From positions 186,001 to 250,000 of the forward strand of contig UCJU01000007.1 of the NCBI GenBank assembly GCA_900472925.1: a DNA stretch of 64,000 bases, written 5' to 3'. This document shows positions 16,592 to 25,404 of this stretch, in pieces. Each line of letters begins with the position of its first letter. The first letter of the stretch is position 1. The position numbers and the translations under genes were made by a program. This DNA comes from Hyphomicrobiales bacterium. Its GTDB lineage: Bacteria > Pseudomonadota > Alphaproteobacteria > Rhizobiales > Rhizobiaceae. The notes beneath the pieces were generated by a model. That model searched no databases. It was not told the origin of the DNA and saw only the letters and a program-made list of their open reading frames with translations.

Positions 16592-18667
16592 TCAATATTG
16601 CAATCCGGAACGTGTCATCCGCACCACTTTGATATTTTCCATGCCACTCTCTTCCAGAGTGACGAGAGCAATAACAATACTGCCCGTGTCGTCCTCGTGC
16701 TGCATGAGGAAAACGTCATTCAGATCACGACGCAGGCTTGAATGTATCCTCGACTTCGCCGCCACACCGCCATCGATCACGATCAGATCGAAGGCTTCGC
16801 CGTTTTCATCCACCATATCTCGCAGGGCTTCACTCGTGTTGCGATGATCCGCTGGGGAAAAGTGCAGATAAGGTATGGATTCGACCGCGTAGAACCCCTG
16901 TGTAGCAGTTTCACTCTGACTGTGCTCAGGCAAGAGCATGGCGGTCAACAGGGGATCGTGCGCTGCACGGTCGACGAGCAGAACGCGGCGACCCAGTCTT
17001 GCAACATCAGCTGCCAGATTGAATGCCGAATAGGGCGCTCGGTTTTTTGGACCAGCCGAGACAACCATGATGGTATGGTTGGCTGACGGCTTGAGCGAGG
17101 ACGAGACGAACCGCGCCAGGCCATCGAAGCCCTCGCCCGTTGCCGCAGCAAGTGGCTTCGTATCGGCCTCGCGAACGACCATGTCGGATTTCATAGCCGG
17201 AGCCGCCGCCGCGACCTCAGTTTTATCAGAGGTCGGTAATAATGCCGCCTCGCTAACGTTATCGACGTCCGGACCCGGCAACTTCTGAGGTGCCCGCACC
17301 ATCTGCAGTTCACTCGGCTGATCACGGAACTGGTCGCGCAGAATGAGAAGGCCCGCCGCCAGAATGAGTCCGAAAATACCGCCGCCCGCCAACATCAGAG
17401 CGCGAGGAGGTCCGGCTTTGCGCAGAGGTGGTTCCGCGCTGGAGATGATCTGTGGGTTTTCGCTCGACGTGCCCTGCTGCTCCGAAAGCTGCTTTGTTCT
17501 CAACAGAAACGCTTCGTAGACCGCACGATCGCTTTCCAGCTTCCGCTGCAATTCTCGCAACCGCACCATCGTCTGCTCGTCGCTGTTGAGATTTGTTTTC
17601 AAAGCATCTGCATTGGACTTTGAAAGCGCCAACTGGTTTTTCAGCCGCGCCAGATTGCTCGACGTTGCCGTCGAAAAATTCCGCAACTGTTCGTCAAGAA
17701 TGTTGGCAAGCGACTGGGTGCGTGCACGCGCCGCCTGCAGCGACGGGTGCTGAGCCCCCAGGGACGTCGCCTGAACCGATTCTTCTTCGCGGCTTTCCTG
17801 ATACCGCGCGCGCAAAGAAATAATGGCAGGCGTCAATGACGTATCCGGAATGGACCGAAGATATTGTCGATCGTTTCTGGCCCGACTGAGTTCGGCGACA
17901 AGAGCCTCGTTCTCGGCAACAGACGCCGATAATCTGGATATCTCTGTATTGGCATCTGCGATACGTTGCTCGATATCGGGTCGGCCCTGAATGTCGGCGA
18001 GATTGTGCTCTGCCCTGTAGGCCTGAACCGCGCGGTCACCGTCTTCCACGGCTTTTCGCAACTGGTCGAGTTGCGCAGCCAGCCCGCCGCCGGTGCGACG
18101 CAACACGTCGCTGTTCATCTCGACACGCACCTGCGCATAGGTCGTGGCAATCAAATTGGCCAGATCCGCCGCCCGCTGGGGACTGTCCGACTTGACGGAT
18201 ACGTTGACGATGAAGCTTTTGCCAACTGCCGCAACAGAGGTTGCCTTGCGCAGTGCGTCGAGCGCAAGATTGCTGCGGCTTTCCTTATCCGGATACACGG
18301 GATCGGCGGCACCGAACTTCGGATCGTCATAAAGTTTTTCGCTCTCCACAATGCGCGACAGCACCTGAGCGGATGTTATAATGTATTGCTGATTGAGGAC
18401 GTGCGAATCCACGGCGCGGGGCTGCCCAGGCAGATCGCTCTCAAGAACACGTGAGCCTTCCGGATCGAGCAAAATTTGCGACGTCGCGACGTAATAATTC
18501 GGAATCAACAGCGACGCGCCAAAGGCCAGGGCTGCGCAGATGACGCCTATCAGGAGAATGAAAAGAGCATTGCGCCACAACAGTGCCGCCAAACGAAAGA
18601 GATTGTTTGGGCCACTTGTCTGCTCACGATAGTGCGGCTCGTAAGATGTTGTCTCGTTTATCGCCAT
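16592..18667 (-). CDS. Wzc/ExoP-type polysaccharide co-polymerase with degenerate kinase domain
   Basis: This 691-residue protein has an N-terminal membrane segment (about residues 33-55), a Wzz-type periplasmic region with long coiled-coil helices (about 195-400), a second membrane segment at about 425-445 (ALMLAGGGIFGLILAAGLLI), a linker, and a cytoplasmic C-terminal domain related to CpsD/BY-kinases. The place of Walker A reads SAGPKNRAPYSAFNLA, without GK(S/T); the A' site reads VLLVDRAAHDP without the second Asp; Walker B (LIVIDGG) remains. Only one C-terminal Tyr is left instead of a Tyr cluster. It probably controls chain length and export without kinase activity (inference). Confidence 0.85.
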   Translation of the reverse strand: MAINETTSYEPHYREQTSGPNNLFRLAALLWRNALFILLIGVICAALAFGASLLIPNYYVATSQILLDPEGSRVLESDLPGQPRAVDSHVLNQQYIITSAQVLSRIVESEKLYDDPKFGAADPVYPDKESRSNLALDALRKATSVAAVGKSFIVNVSVKSDSPQRAADLANLIATTYAQVRVEMNSDVLRRTGGGLAAQLDQLRKAVEDGDRAVQAYRAEHNLADIQGRPDIEQRIADANTEISRLSASVAENEALVAELSRARNDRQYLRSIPDTSLTPAIISLRARYQESREEESVQATSLGAQHPSLQAARARTQSLANILDEQLRNFSTATSSNLARLKNQLALSKSNADALKTNLNSDEQTMVRLRELQRKLESDRAVYEAFLLRTKQLSEQQGTSSENPQIISSAEPPLRKAGPPRALMLAGGGIFGLILAAGLLILRDQFRDQPSELQMVRAPQKLPGPDVDNVSEAALLPTSDKTEVAAAAPAMKSDMVVREADTKPLAAATGEGFDGLARFVSSSLKPSANHTIMVVSAGPKNRAPYSAFNLAADVARLGRRVLLVDRAAHDPLLTAMLLPEHSQSETATQGFYAVESIPYLHFSPADHRNTSEALRDMVDENGEAFDLIVIDGGVAAKSRIHSSLRRDLNDVFLMQHEDDTGSIVIALVTLEESGMENIKVVRMTRSGLQY

Positions 18668-19057
18668 ACCGGTTTACGATCCCATATCTTGTCGAAGCTG
18701 CGTCTTACGATTTCCTGACATCGTCATGCTCTCGAACGTTCGCTTACTGTGTTCTGCCGGATCGATGCGCATGCGCTGCATAGATACGGCATGGCGCTTC
18801 CGATGATACGCGGAACACCGACCAGCATTTGACCAGCCGTCAGTCTAGTGGCGACGTGTTAATATACCGTTTTGCGAAAACATGCGCTTCATGAGCCGTT
18901 ATTTCGGCTGTACTAAGGCCGTCTGCACGCATGCTTTTTTGTCGAAAGTCCTCCGGTGCCGGACACGATTTTTAAATGCTGCCAAGAACGACGAACACCA
19001 AACAAGATAGTTATCCGGCTAACCTTTATTGCATGTCGCCGGGAGTATGGCCATCGG
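18668..19057. other. Intergenic region without a recognisable gene
   Basis: This 390-base stretch should hold the leftward promoter of the co-polymerase/flippase genes. I see a GCGCATGCGC palindrome near 18770 and a 14-base GTTATCCGGCTAAC at 19010-19023 that loosely resembles the parS-like sites further right. No coding region or hairpin terminator is convincing. Confidence 0.4.
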
Positions 19058-19606
19058 TTAGAAGCTCGGCGGGGTGCAGGCGCTGATCACTTCGCACGCA
19101 ACTGGTCCCACACAACGAAAGCTATGCGGACGCATGCTCTCAAAATAATAGGCGTCGCCTGGACCAAGAATGCGTCGCTCTTCGTCTACCGTCACCTCGA
19201 GTCGGCCCGAGAGCACGATACCCCCCTCTTCTCCCTCATGAACAAGCGGAACACGGCCCGTGCCTGCGCCCGGTTGGTAGCACTCCTTTAAAATCTGCAG
19301 ACTTCTGCCGAACAGATTATCTCCGATCTGGCGGTAGGAAACGGGGCCTTTACCAATCTCGATCAATTCTTCGGCTGCGTAAAAGGCTTTGCGCGGCTTG
19401 TCCGGCTCGAACGCAAAAAACTCCGCCAGACCGATCGGGATGCCGTCCAATATGCGTTTCAGCGCGCCGACGGAGGGATTCGTCGAGTTGGACTCGATCA
19501 ACGAAATCGTGGAGTTCGTTACCCCCGCGCGTTTGGCCAGTTCGCGTTGCGATAGTTTGTGCAGGGAACGAAGATGCCGCAACCTGTTACCGATATCGAC
19601 GACCAT
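19058..19606 (-). CDS. XRE-family regulator with C-terminal cupin domain
   Basis: This protein of ~182 residues joins a Cro/CI-type HTH (MVVDIGNRLRHLRSLHKLSQ, then RELAKRAGVTNSTISLIESN) to a cupin sensor domain (PLVHEGEEGGIVLSGRLEVT, ILGPGDAYYFESMRPHSFRC). This is the architecture of PuuR/SutR-type regulators that control amine and amino-acid catabolism. The frame is open to 19663, but ATG 19606 is preceded by GAGGGTGAG and is chosen. It is divergent from the aminotransferase gene, which it most likely regulates. Confidence 0.85.
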   Translation of the reverse strand: MVVDIGNRLRHLRSLHKLSQRELAKRAGVTNSTISLIESNSTNPSVGALKRILDGIPIGLAEFFAFEPDKPRKAFYAAEELIEIGKGPVSYRQIGDNLFGRSLQILKECYQPGAGTGRVPLVHEGEEGGIVLSGRLEVTVDEERRILGPGDAYYFESMRPHSFRCVGPVACEVISACTPPSF

Positions 19607-19662
19607 CTCACCCTCACCGTTGTCTATGTTCGATATACCGCAAATCTTGCCACCAGAATTCA

Positions 19663-19697
19663 TCTATTTCAATGACTTAATCGCTAGAAGAAATAGA
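19663..19697. promoter_or_regulatory. Inverted repeat between XRE-cupin gene and aminotransferase gene
   Basis: TCTATTTC (19663-19670) and GAAATAGA (19690-19697) are perfect complements 19 bases apart, in the 147-base divergent promoter region. A second, shorter pair (ACTTGT..ACAAGT) follows. These are candidate operators for the XRE-cupin protein. Confidence 0.4.
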
Positions 19698-19753
19698 CTT
19701 GTTCGATGGCGACAAGTGCAGGATTGGTATGTCATTCTAACAAGGGGAATCCG

Positions 19754-21088
19754 ATGGATCACAGCAGCAAATCCAATATGCCGAATCTTTCCAATTTCTG
19801 GATGCCGTTCACGGCAAACCGGCAGTTCAAGGCATCGCCGCGTTTATTGGCCAGCGCAGAAGGCATGTACTACACCGATATCGACGGAAAGAAAATTCTC
19901 GATGGCACGGCCGGCCTGTGGTGCGTCAACGCCGGACATGGCCGTAGACGCATAACAGAAGCCGTAGAGCGCCAGCTCTCCACGCTCGATTTCGCACCCA
20001 CCTTCCAGATGGGTCATCCCATTGCCTTTGAATTTGCCGAGAAGCTAGCGGCTATCGCGCCGGGCGGGCCAGAGGGTGGAATTGATCGTGTGTTCTTCAC
20101 CGGCTCCGGTTCCGAGTCCGTCGATACTGCGCTGAAGATCGCCATTGCCTATCAGCGGGCAATCGGGCAGGGAACGCGCAGTCGCATTATCGGGCGTGAG
20201 AAAGGGTATCACGGGGTCGGCTTCGGCGGTATTTCCGTTGGTGGCCTCGTCAACAACCGTCGGGTCTTTCCGCAGATTCCCGCAGACCATATGCGCCACA
20301 CGCTTGACCTGGACCGCAATGCTTTTTCACAGGGATTGCCAGCACATGGCGTCGAACTGGCTGAGGATCTGGAGCGTCTTGTTGCCCTTCATGGTGCTGA
20401 AACCATAGCGGCTGTGATCGTTGAACCCATGTCGGGCTCTGCTGGCGTCATTCTTCCACCGCAGGGATATCTTGAGCGTTTGCGCTCCATTGCCGACAAG
20501 CATGGCATTCTGCTGATTTACGATGAGGTCATCACAGGCTTCGGTCGCCTCGGCAAACCATTCGCCACCGACTATTTCGGCGTTGTTCCGGATCTGGTCA
20601 CCACGGCAAAAGGCATCACCAATGGTGCAATCCCCATGGGCGCGGTTTTCGCCAAGCGCGCGGTTTACGATGCCTTGATGCAGGGACCGGAAAACCAGAT
20701 CGAACTGTTCCACGGCTATACCTATTCAGGTCACCCAGTCGCCTGCGCTGCCGGCATCGCGACACTCGAAATCTACCGGGATGAACAGTTGCTGACCCGC
20801 GCAGCGCATCTCGAAAAGACGTGGCAGGATGCCCTCCACTCGCTGAAGGGATTGCCGCATATTCTTGACATCAGAAATCTCGGTCTTGTCGGCGCAATTG
20901 AGCTTTCACCGCGTGATGGTGCACCAGGCACCCGCGCCTATGACGTGTTCGTGGAATGCCTCAAAAAAGGCCTGCTGGTGCGCGTGACAGGTGACATCAT
21001 CGCTCTCTCTCCCCCACTCATCATCGAAGAGCACCAGATTGGAGATATCGTCTCGATCATTGCTGACGCTTTGAAGCAAGCTTCTTGA
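19754..21088 (+). CDS. Omega-amino acid:pyruvate aminotransferase (class III, PLP)
   Basis: This 444-residue class III aminotransferase contains NFWMPFTANRQF, DGTAGLWCVNAGHGR, the cofactor-binding Asp in LIYDEVITGFGRLG and the PLP Lys in TTAKGITNGAIPMGA. The N-terminal WMPFT and LWCVNAGH blocks are typical of beta-alanine/omega-amino acid:pyruvate aminotransferases (EC 2.6.1.18 group). It would move the terminal amino group of beta-alanine or a related amine to pyruvate. ATG 19754 is chosen over 19706 because AAGGGGA lies upstream. A terminator follows. Substrate is inferred from family. Confidence 0.85.
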   Translation: MDHSSKSNMPNLSNFWMPFTANRQFKASPRLLASAEGMYYTDIDGKKILDGTAGLWCVNAGHGRRRITEAVERQLSTLDFAPTFQMGHPIAFEFAEKLAAIAPGGPEGGIDRVFFTGSGSESVDTALKIAIAYQRAIGQGTRSRIIGREKGYHGVGFGGISVGGLVNNRRVFPQIPADHMRHTLDLDRNAFSQGLPAHGVELAEDLERLVALHGAETIAAVIVEPMSGSAGVILPPQGYLERLRSIADKHGILLIYDEVITGFGRLGKPFATDYFGVVPDLVTTAKGITNGAIPMGAVFAKRAVYDALMQGPENQIELFHGYTYSGHPVACAAGIATLEIYRDEQLLTRAAHLEKTWQDALHSLKGLPHILDIRNLGLVGAIELSPRDGAPGTRAYDVFVECLKKGLLVRVTGDIIALSPPLIIEEHQIGDIVSIIADALKQAS

Positions 21089-21101
21089 TATGAACAAGAC
21101 T

Positions 21102-21132
21102 GCCAGAGCGGCCAAACGGTCGCTCTGGCTTT
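21102..21132 (+). terminator. Rho-independent terminator after the aminotransferase
   Basis: CCAGAGCG (21103-21110) pairs with CGCTCTGG (21121-21128), extended by GCC/GGT, followed by a short T run. On the other strand it could also serve the leftward flavoprotein gene, which ends at 21159. Confidence 0.75.
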
Positions 21133-21158
21133 AGAAGCAGCAAATTTAACTTAAATTT

Positions 21159-22637
21159 TCAGAATTCTATGTGCCTGTTTTGACAACAGAAAAAACGACA
21201 AAAGAAAGTCATCAGGCACTTGTGTTTCACCACTTCGTACTGACATTCATGACTGATTTGATGACGTGGTGAACTGTTTTCCGCGGAACGTTTCGCTATA
21301 ATTTCGGCTACGTCGCGAGTCTGATTTCTGATATCAGGCACTGCAGTAATTTCCCAAAACTGCCCCGCTGTCAAGGCTCCAACAGCAAACAGGCCTTCTC
21401 GGGGATTTCCGTCACACGATAGAATGCGCGATTTTTTATCCACACTGATCCCTAGACCGAGTGCGTCTGTCGTCAACATGCGCTGCTCAGCCATGTTTTG
21501 CAACAACGGTGAATGGCCTATTCCGGCGCGCTCCATACCCGTACAATTGACCAGCCAATCAAATACAAGGGACGTTTCCATAGAGGTTCCTCGTTTGCGA
21601 AACGTCAGATGGTTTACGCCATCAACGCGGCCAATTTTGGAGACGAACCCGGCATGAACAGAGACCGCACCATTCTCCAGCAAAGCATCGAAAACTTCAT
21701 GCACCTGTGGCGCCACCCGGTGACGGTGAATGTTCCACCATGCCAGTGCGTGTCTCAGAAATCTCGATCTCTGTGACTGGTTCAAACTTTGCCAAATATG
21801 CTGGGTTCGGTGCCGCAAGCCTTCCATGACGGCTCTCCAGTCTGCCCCTTCCCGCACCTGTTTGCGTAGATCAGCCAGAATTTTGCTGACCTCCAACCGC
21901 TCCGCGGAGATTAATGGCTCCACGGGCTGTACAGGAACCGGACTATGAGCGTGAGGCGTCAGCCCGCGCCGGGATAAGACATGGATTTTGCCCCTATGCC
22001 CCATATTGCGCAGCGACAGAACCTGATCGATCATTGTCAGCCCTGACCCAAGAATGGCCACCGTATCATCCGGCTTTACCCGGGACAGCCAGCCTAAACG
22101 CCAGGGGTTTCTGACCACGCGGCGCAACAGAGCTATATCTGCGTCGGAAGTTAGCCGCGGCAAACTCGCTGTCCCAACACCGAGGCAAAGCGCGACACTT
22201 GTCGCTCTCAACTCTCTTCCGTCACTGAGGCGGAAGACAGCGCCCTCATCTTCGCAGCTGACACAAGACAGCGCTTTGGCTTTAACAAAGTCCACACGCG
22301 CGCGCTGCTGCTTGCTCCTCAGTAGTGAAGCGAGCGTATCTCTCAGATACAAACCATAATCATGTCGCGACGCGAAACTCGCTCCATCAAGAGGTCGCGA
22401 CCTTTTGTGAAGCCAATCAAGGAAGTCAGTGGGCCGGTCGGCAAACGCACTCATACGCGCCGCCGGTACATTCAGGCGATGCAAATGCAATTCGGTCCTG
22501 TAAGCCGTGCCACGCCCGAAGGCAGAGTCATCACCAACGATTGCGATGGACGAGGTCTCAGGTAGAAGCTCAAGAAGGTTGGTCACAAGACTGATCGCGG
22601 AAAATCCGGACCCAACAACAGCGACATCATAAACCAC
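21159..22637 (-). CDS. FAD/NAD(P)-binding oxidoreductase
   Basis: This 492-residue flavoprotein has an N-terminal dinucleotide fold (YDVAVVGSGFSAISLVTNLL) and a second GxGxxG-type fold in the middle (TVAILGSGLTMIDQVLSL), as in the FAD-NAD(P)-binding family PF13454. A C-terminal FAVGALTAGQFWEITAVPDI block fits the flavin-ring side of this family. The last ~30 residues (Cys- and His-rich) look like an added tail. The reaction is unknown; the family includes enzymes near siderophore and amine metabolism genes. A parS-like site lies inside its coding region. Confidence 0.7.
   Translation of the reverse strand: MVYDVAVVGSGFSAISLVTNLLELLPETSSIAIVGDDSAFGRGTAYRTELHLHRLNVPAARMSAFADRPTDFLDWLHKRSRPLDGASFASRHDYGLYLRDTLASLLRSKQQRARVDFVKAKALSCVSCEDEGAVFRLSDGRELRATSVALCLGVGTASLPRLTSDADIALLRRVVRNPWRLGWLSRVKPDDTVAILGSGLTMIDQVLSLRNMGHRGKIHVLSRRGLTPHAHSPVPVQPVEPLISAERLEVSKILADLRKQVREGADWRAVMEGLRHRTQHIWQSLNQSQRSRFLRHALAWWNIHRHRVAPQVHEVFDALLENGAVSVHAGFVSKIGRVDGVNHLTFRKRGTSMETSLVFDWLVNCTGMERAGIGHSPLLQNMAEQRMLTTDALGLGISVDKKSRILSCDGNPREGLFAVGALTAGQFWEITAVPDIRNQTRDVAEIIAKRSAENSSPRHQISHECQYEVVKHKCLMTFFCRFFCCQNRHIEF
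22150..22165. other. parS-like centromere site 2 (one mismatch)
   Basis: GTTAGCCGCGGCAAAC differs by one base from the perfect palindrome at 22759-22774. It lies inside the flavoprotein gene about 0.8 kb before repA. It matches the GTTNNNNGCNNNNAAC-type pattern described for repABC partition sites. Confidence 0.6.
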
Positions 22638-22758
22638 TCAGAATCTCCCATTTTGTCATTGCGTCGGCAAACAAACCCGAACGGCCCGCTAAAGGCAAAC
22701 GGGAATTGTCTTTTAAGCCCGCGATTATTTTGAGGCGATCCCGATCGATGAAGGCACA

Positions 22759-22774
22759 GTTAGCCGCGGCTAAC
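22759..22774. other. parS centromere site (perfect 16-bp palindrome)
   Basis: GTTAGCCGCGGCTAAC is a perfect palindrome 214 bases upstream of repA. Its form (GTTNNNNGCNNNNAAC type) and position fit the RepB-binding parS site of repABC replicons. RepB would load here and RepA would move the complex during segregation. Confidence 0.75.
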
Positions 22775-22918
22775 TTTTCCAAACAGCCAGACGTCCTCTC
22801 CTGTTTTCATGCCAAGTCTCAAAATACATCTCAAAAACGATGCTTAGCTGGCTGAAAAGATTCATGTTTAGGCCCTTCGAATGCCTATTGCGCGAAAAAG
22901 AGAATCGGCGCTTATATC

Positions 22919-22963
22919 TCAGTTGCGGAAAAAACCGATTTCAGCGGAAAAAAACGCAACTGA
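22919..22963 (+). promoter_or_regulatory. repABC promoter/operator region with inverted repeat
   Basis: TCAGTTGCG (22919-22927) and CGCAACTGA (22955-22963) form a perfect 9-bp inverted repeat 25 bases before the repA ATG, with two copies of GCGGAAAAAA between them. A TTGCGC (22889) and TATATC (22914) nearby could be -35 and -10 elements. RepA with RepB is known to repress this promoter in other repABC replicons, so the repeat is a good operator candidate. The rest of the 350-base gap holds parS and nothing else recognised. Confidence 0.5.
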
Positions 22964-22987
22964 TCCAACGAGTGGAAAACACGTGAT

Positions 22988-24202
22988 ATGACCCAAAGCG
23001 CCGATCTGAAATCTGCTGAGAAAGCACCCGATCTTACGGAGCTGATCTTACAGCATTCGGCCGCGCTGTCTGCGCAATTGCAGGCGCACAACGCAAACAC
23101 CTTCGCACCGCTTGCAGAAAAAAGCATGCGGAATTTTTCTCCATCTGAAACGGCAAAGCTGATCGGCATCGGGGAAGCGTATTTGCGCCAGATCGCGGCG
23201 GAGCAGCCTGAGCTGAGCGCATCCCAAACTGGGGGGCGTCGCAGCTACTCGGTGGACGATATTCACGAGATCCGTAAGTTCCTCGATCAGGGTGCGCGGG
23301 GCACGCGCCGCTACCTCCCCCATCGTCGTGAGGGTGAGGACTTACAGGTTATCGCCGTCATGAACTTCAAGGGTGGCTCTGGCAAAACGACCACGTCAGC
23401 CCATCTTGCACAATATCTCGCATTGCGCGGTTACCGTGTTCTGGCAATCGATCTGGATCCCCAGGCAAGTTTGTCTGCTCTTTTCGGACATCAACCAGAA
23501 TTAGATGTCGGACCGAACGAGACCTTGTATGGCGCGATCCGCTACGATAGCGAACAGCGCCCGATCGCCGAAATTGTTCGAGGTACCTATATTCCCGACC
23601 TTCACATCATTCCCGGTAATCTCGAGCTGATGGAATTCGAACATGATACGCCACGGGCTCTCATGCGTCGCGCGCCGGGGGATACACTGTTTTTTGCCCG
23701 CATTGGCCAAGCTATCGCGCAGGCGCAAAACTTTTATGACGTGGTGGTTATCGATTGCCCGCCGCAGCTCGGTTATCTAACGCTCTCTGCCCTGACTGCC
23801 GCGACATCGGTGCTCGTCACCGTTCACCCGCAAATGCTGGATGTCATGTCCATGAACCAGTTTCTTGCGATGACCGGCGATCTGTTGGCTGAAATCGGCA
23901 AGGCGGGCGCACGATCGGATTATCACTGGATGCGCTATCTCGTCACCCGGTTCGAGCCGAGTGATGGACCTCAAAATCAAATGGTGGCCTTCCTTCGCTC
24001 AATCTTCGGCGAGCATGTCTTGAACCATCCCATGCTGAAGACGACAGCCGTGTCCGATGCGGGCTTGACCAATCAGACGCTGTTCGAGGTTGAACGGACA
24101 CAATTTACGCGGACGACCTATGACCGCGCCTTGGAATCCATGACGAATGTCAATGCCGAAATTGAAGGCTTGATCAAGAAAGCCTGGGGTAGAGCCGTAT
24201 GA
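22988..24202 (+). CDS. repA: RepA, ParA-type partition ATPase
   Basis: This 404-residue ParA-family protein has an N-terminal winged-helix-like region (SETAKLIGIGEAYLRQIAAE), the deviant Walker A motif NFKGGSGKTTTSAHLAQYLA at about residues 125-145, an A' region RVLAIDLDPQASLSALFG and Walker B DVVVIDCPPQLGYLTLSAL. RepA segregates sister replicons together with RepB-parS and represses the repABC promoter. It overlaps repB by four bases (ATGA). Length and motifs are normal for repABC plasmids and chromids of Rhizobiaceae. Confidence 0.95.
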   Translation: MTQSADLKSAEKAPDLTELILQHSAALSAQLQAHNANTFAPLAEKSMRNFSPSETAKLIGIGEAYLRQIAAEQPELSASQTGGRRSYSVDDIHEIRKFLDQGARGTRRYLPHRREGEDLQVIAVMNFKGGSGKTTTSAHLAQYLALRGYRVLAIDLDPQASLSALFGHQPELDVGPNETLYGAIRYDSEQRPIAEIVRGTYIPDLHIIPGNLELMEFEHDTPRALMRRAPGDTLFFARIGQAIAQAQNFYDVVVIDCPPQLGYLTLSALTAATSVLVTVHPQMLDVMSMNQFLAMTGDLLAEIGKAGARSDYHWMRYLVTRFEPSDGPQNQMVAFLRSIFGEHVLNHPMLKTTAVSDAGLTNQTLFEVERTQFTRTTYDRALESMTNVNAEIEGLIKKAWGRAV

Positions 24203-25212
24203 GCAGAAAAGAAATCTTCGCAAATCTGGGCGGTAAGAACACCGAAAATGCAGAAGCGCCTGTCGAGCGTTCCCGTCCGCGCATTCGTCCAATCCTGGGT
24301 TCGCCAGAACTCGTCACCGATGTTGTAAACTCTCCGGTGGGAATGATCGGACAGTCTCTCAACGAAGTCTCAGAGCGCTCCAAGCGGGCGGAAGAGATCG
24401 AACGGAAACTTGCCGAAGGGCTCACCATCGTCGCGCTGGACCCTTCGGACGTCGATCCCTCCTTTATCCCAGACCGTATGCCGTCTTCTATCGAAGCGGA
24501 TGTCGGCCTGGTGGAGGCCATTCGCGAACAGGGCCAGCAGGTCCCCATTCTGGTGCGTCCGCATCCCGAGCAACCGGGCCGTTATCAGGTCGCGTTCGGT
24601 CATCGTCGTCTACGGGCAGTGGCCGAAATCGGCATCCCGGTTCGGGCAGTTGTCCGTAACCTCACGGATGAGCAGCTTGTCGTGGCACAGGGCCAGGAAA
24701 ACAACGAGCGGCGCGATCTCAGCTACATCGAAAAGGCTCGCTTTGCTCAGAAGCTTCAGATGCGTTTTTCTCGAGAAACCATCATGGCCGCGATGTCCCT
24801 TTATAAGGGCGATCTGTCAAATATGCTCTCTGTCGTGGGTCGTATCCCTGATGACATCGTTGACAGCATCGGTCCCGCCCCAGGCGTCGGACGTCGTAGC
24901 TGGATGGATCTGGCTGAACAGCTGTCCTCATCAAAGGTCAACGAGGCTGCCAGGGCCTATCTCGCCGATGACAGCGTCGCGAGGCTTCCGTCTGAAGAAC
25001 GATTCAAATCTATTCTCGAGTTTCTGAAACCGAAGGCAGAGCCGAAGAAGACAGGGATCCTATCCACAGAGAGCGGTCAAAAACTGGCGAAGATCGTGGA
25101 AACGGATCAAAGACTCGACATTTCTATTGATCGTCGGCAAGCGCCTGAGTTCGCGGCCTTCGTTCTAGAGCATCTACAAACACTGTTTGAAGAGCACCGC
25201 TCAAAACAGTGA
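24199..25212 (+). CDS. repB: RepB, ParB-type centromere-binding protein
   Basis: This 337-residue protein has an N-terminal box (MSRKEIFANLGGKNTENAEA), the ParB-like core with QQVPILVRPHPEQPGRYQVA, FGHRRLRAVAEIG and GQENNERRDLSYIEKARFAQ, and a helix-turn-helix (SRETIMAAMSLYKGDLSNML). It binds parS sites and loads RepA for segregation. It is translationally coupled to repA. The intergenic region after it encodes the antisense RNA. Confidence 0.95.
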   Translation: MSRKEIFANLGGKNTENAEAPVERSRPRIRPILGSPELVTDVVNSPVGMIGQSLNEVSERSKRAEEIERKLAEGLTIVALDPSDVDPSFIPDRMPSSIEADVGLVEAIREQGQQVPILVRPHPEQPGRYQVAFGHRRLRAVAEIGIPVRAVVRNLTDEQLVVAQGQENNERRDLSYIEKARFAQKLQMRFSRETIMAAMSLYKGDLSNMLSVVGRIPDDIVDSIGPAPGVGRRSWMDLAEQLSSSKVNEAARAYLADDSVARLPSEERFKSILEFLKPKAEPKKTGILSTESGQKLAKIVETDQRLDISIDRRQAPEFAAFVLEHLQTLFEEHRSKQ

Positions 25213-25258
25213 TCAACCCTTTCGATTGAACCATTAACAGGAGCAGCAAGCCCAAAAG

Positions 25259-25341
25259 AAAAAAGCCCCCGCACGTTGCCGCACGGAAGCCTTCTTTGAT
25301 CTAAGCACCCAAAGAATCTCATTTCCGCGAATCATAGTCAA
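25259..25341 (-). ncRNA. Counter-transcribed antisense RNA of repABC (ctRNA / incA)
   Basis: On the minus strand in the repB-repC gap there is a promoter with -35 TTGACT (25336-25341) and -10 GATTCT (25313-25318), exactly 17 bases apart, then about 45 bases ending in a hairpin (25265-25290, stem strengthened by G-U pairs only on this strand) followed by six U (25264-25259). This is the layout of the small antisense RNA that represses repC and determines incompatibility in repABC replicons. The transcript itself would span about 25259-25306. Position and elements are seen; function is from the family. Confidence 0.8.
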
Positions 25342-25404
25342 GAGTCTTGGCATCGATATTTGGTCGGTGGGCGATTTTCTTTTGCCTTTTTGAAGGTGAA
25401 AGAC

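Noticed and set aside
19010-19023. GTTATCCGGCTAAC as a third parS site; likewise the TAGCCGGCTA palindrome near 26225 in repC
   Set aside because: Both lack the two central bases of the 16-bp site and have mismatches, so spacing of the half-sites is wrong.
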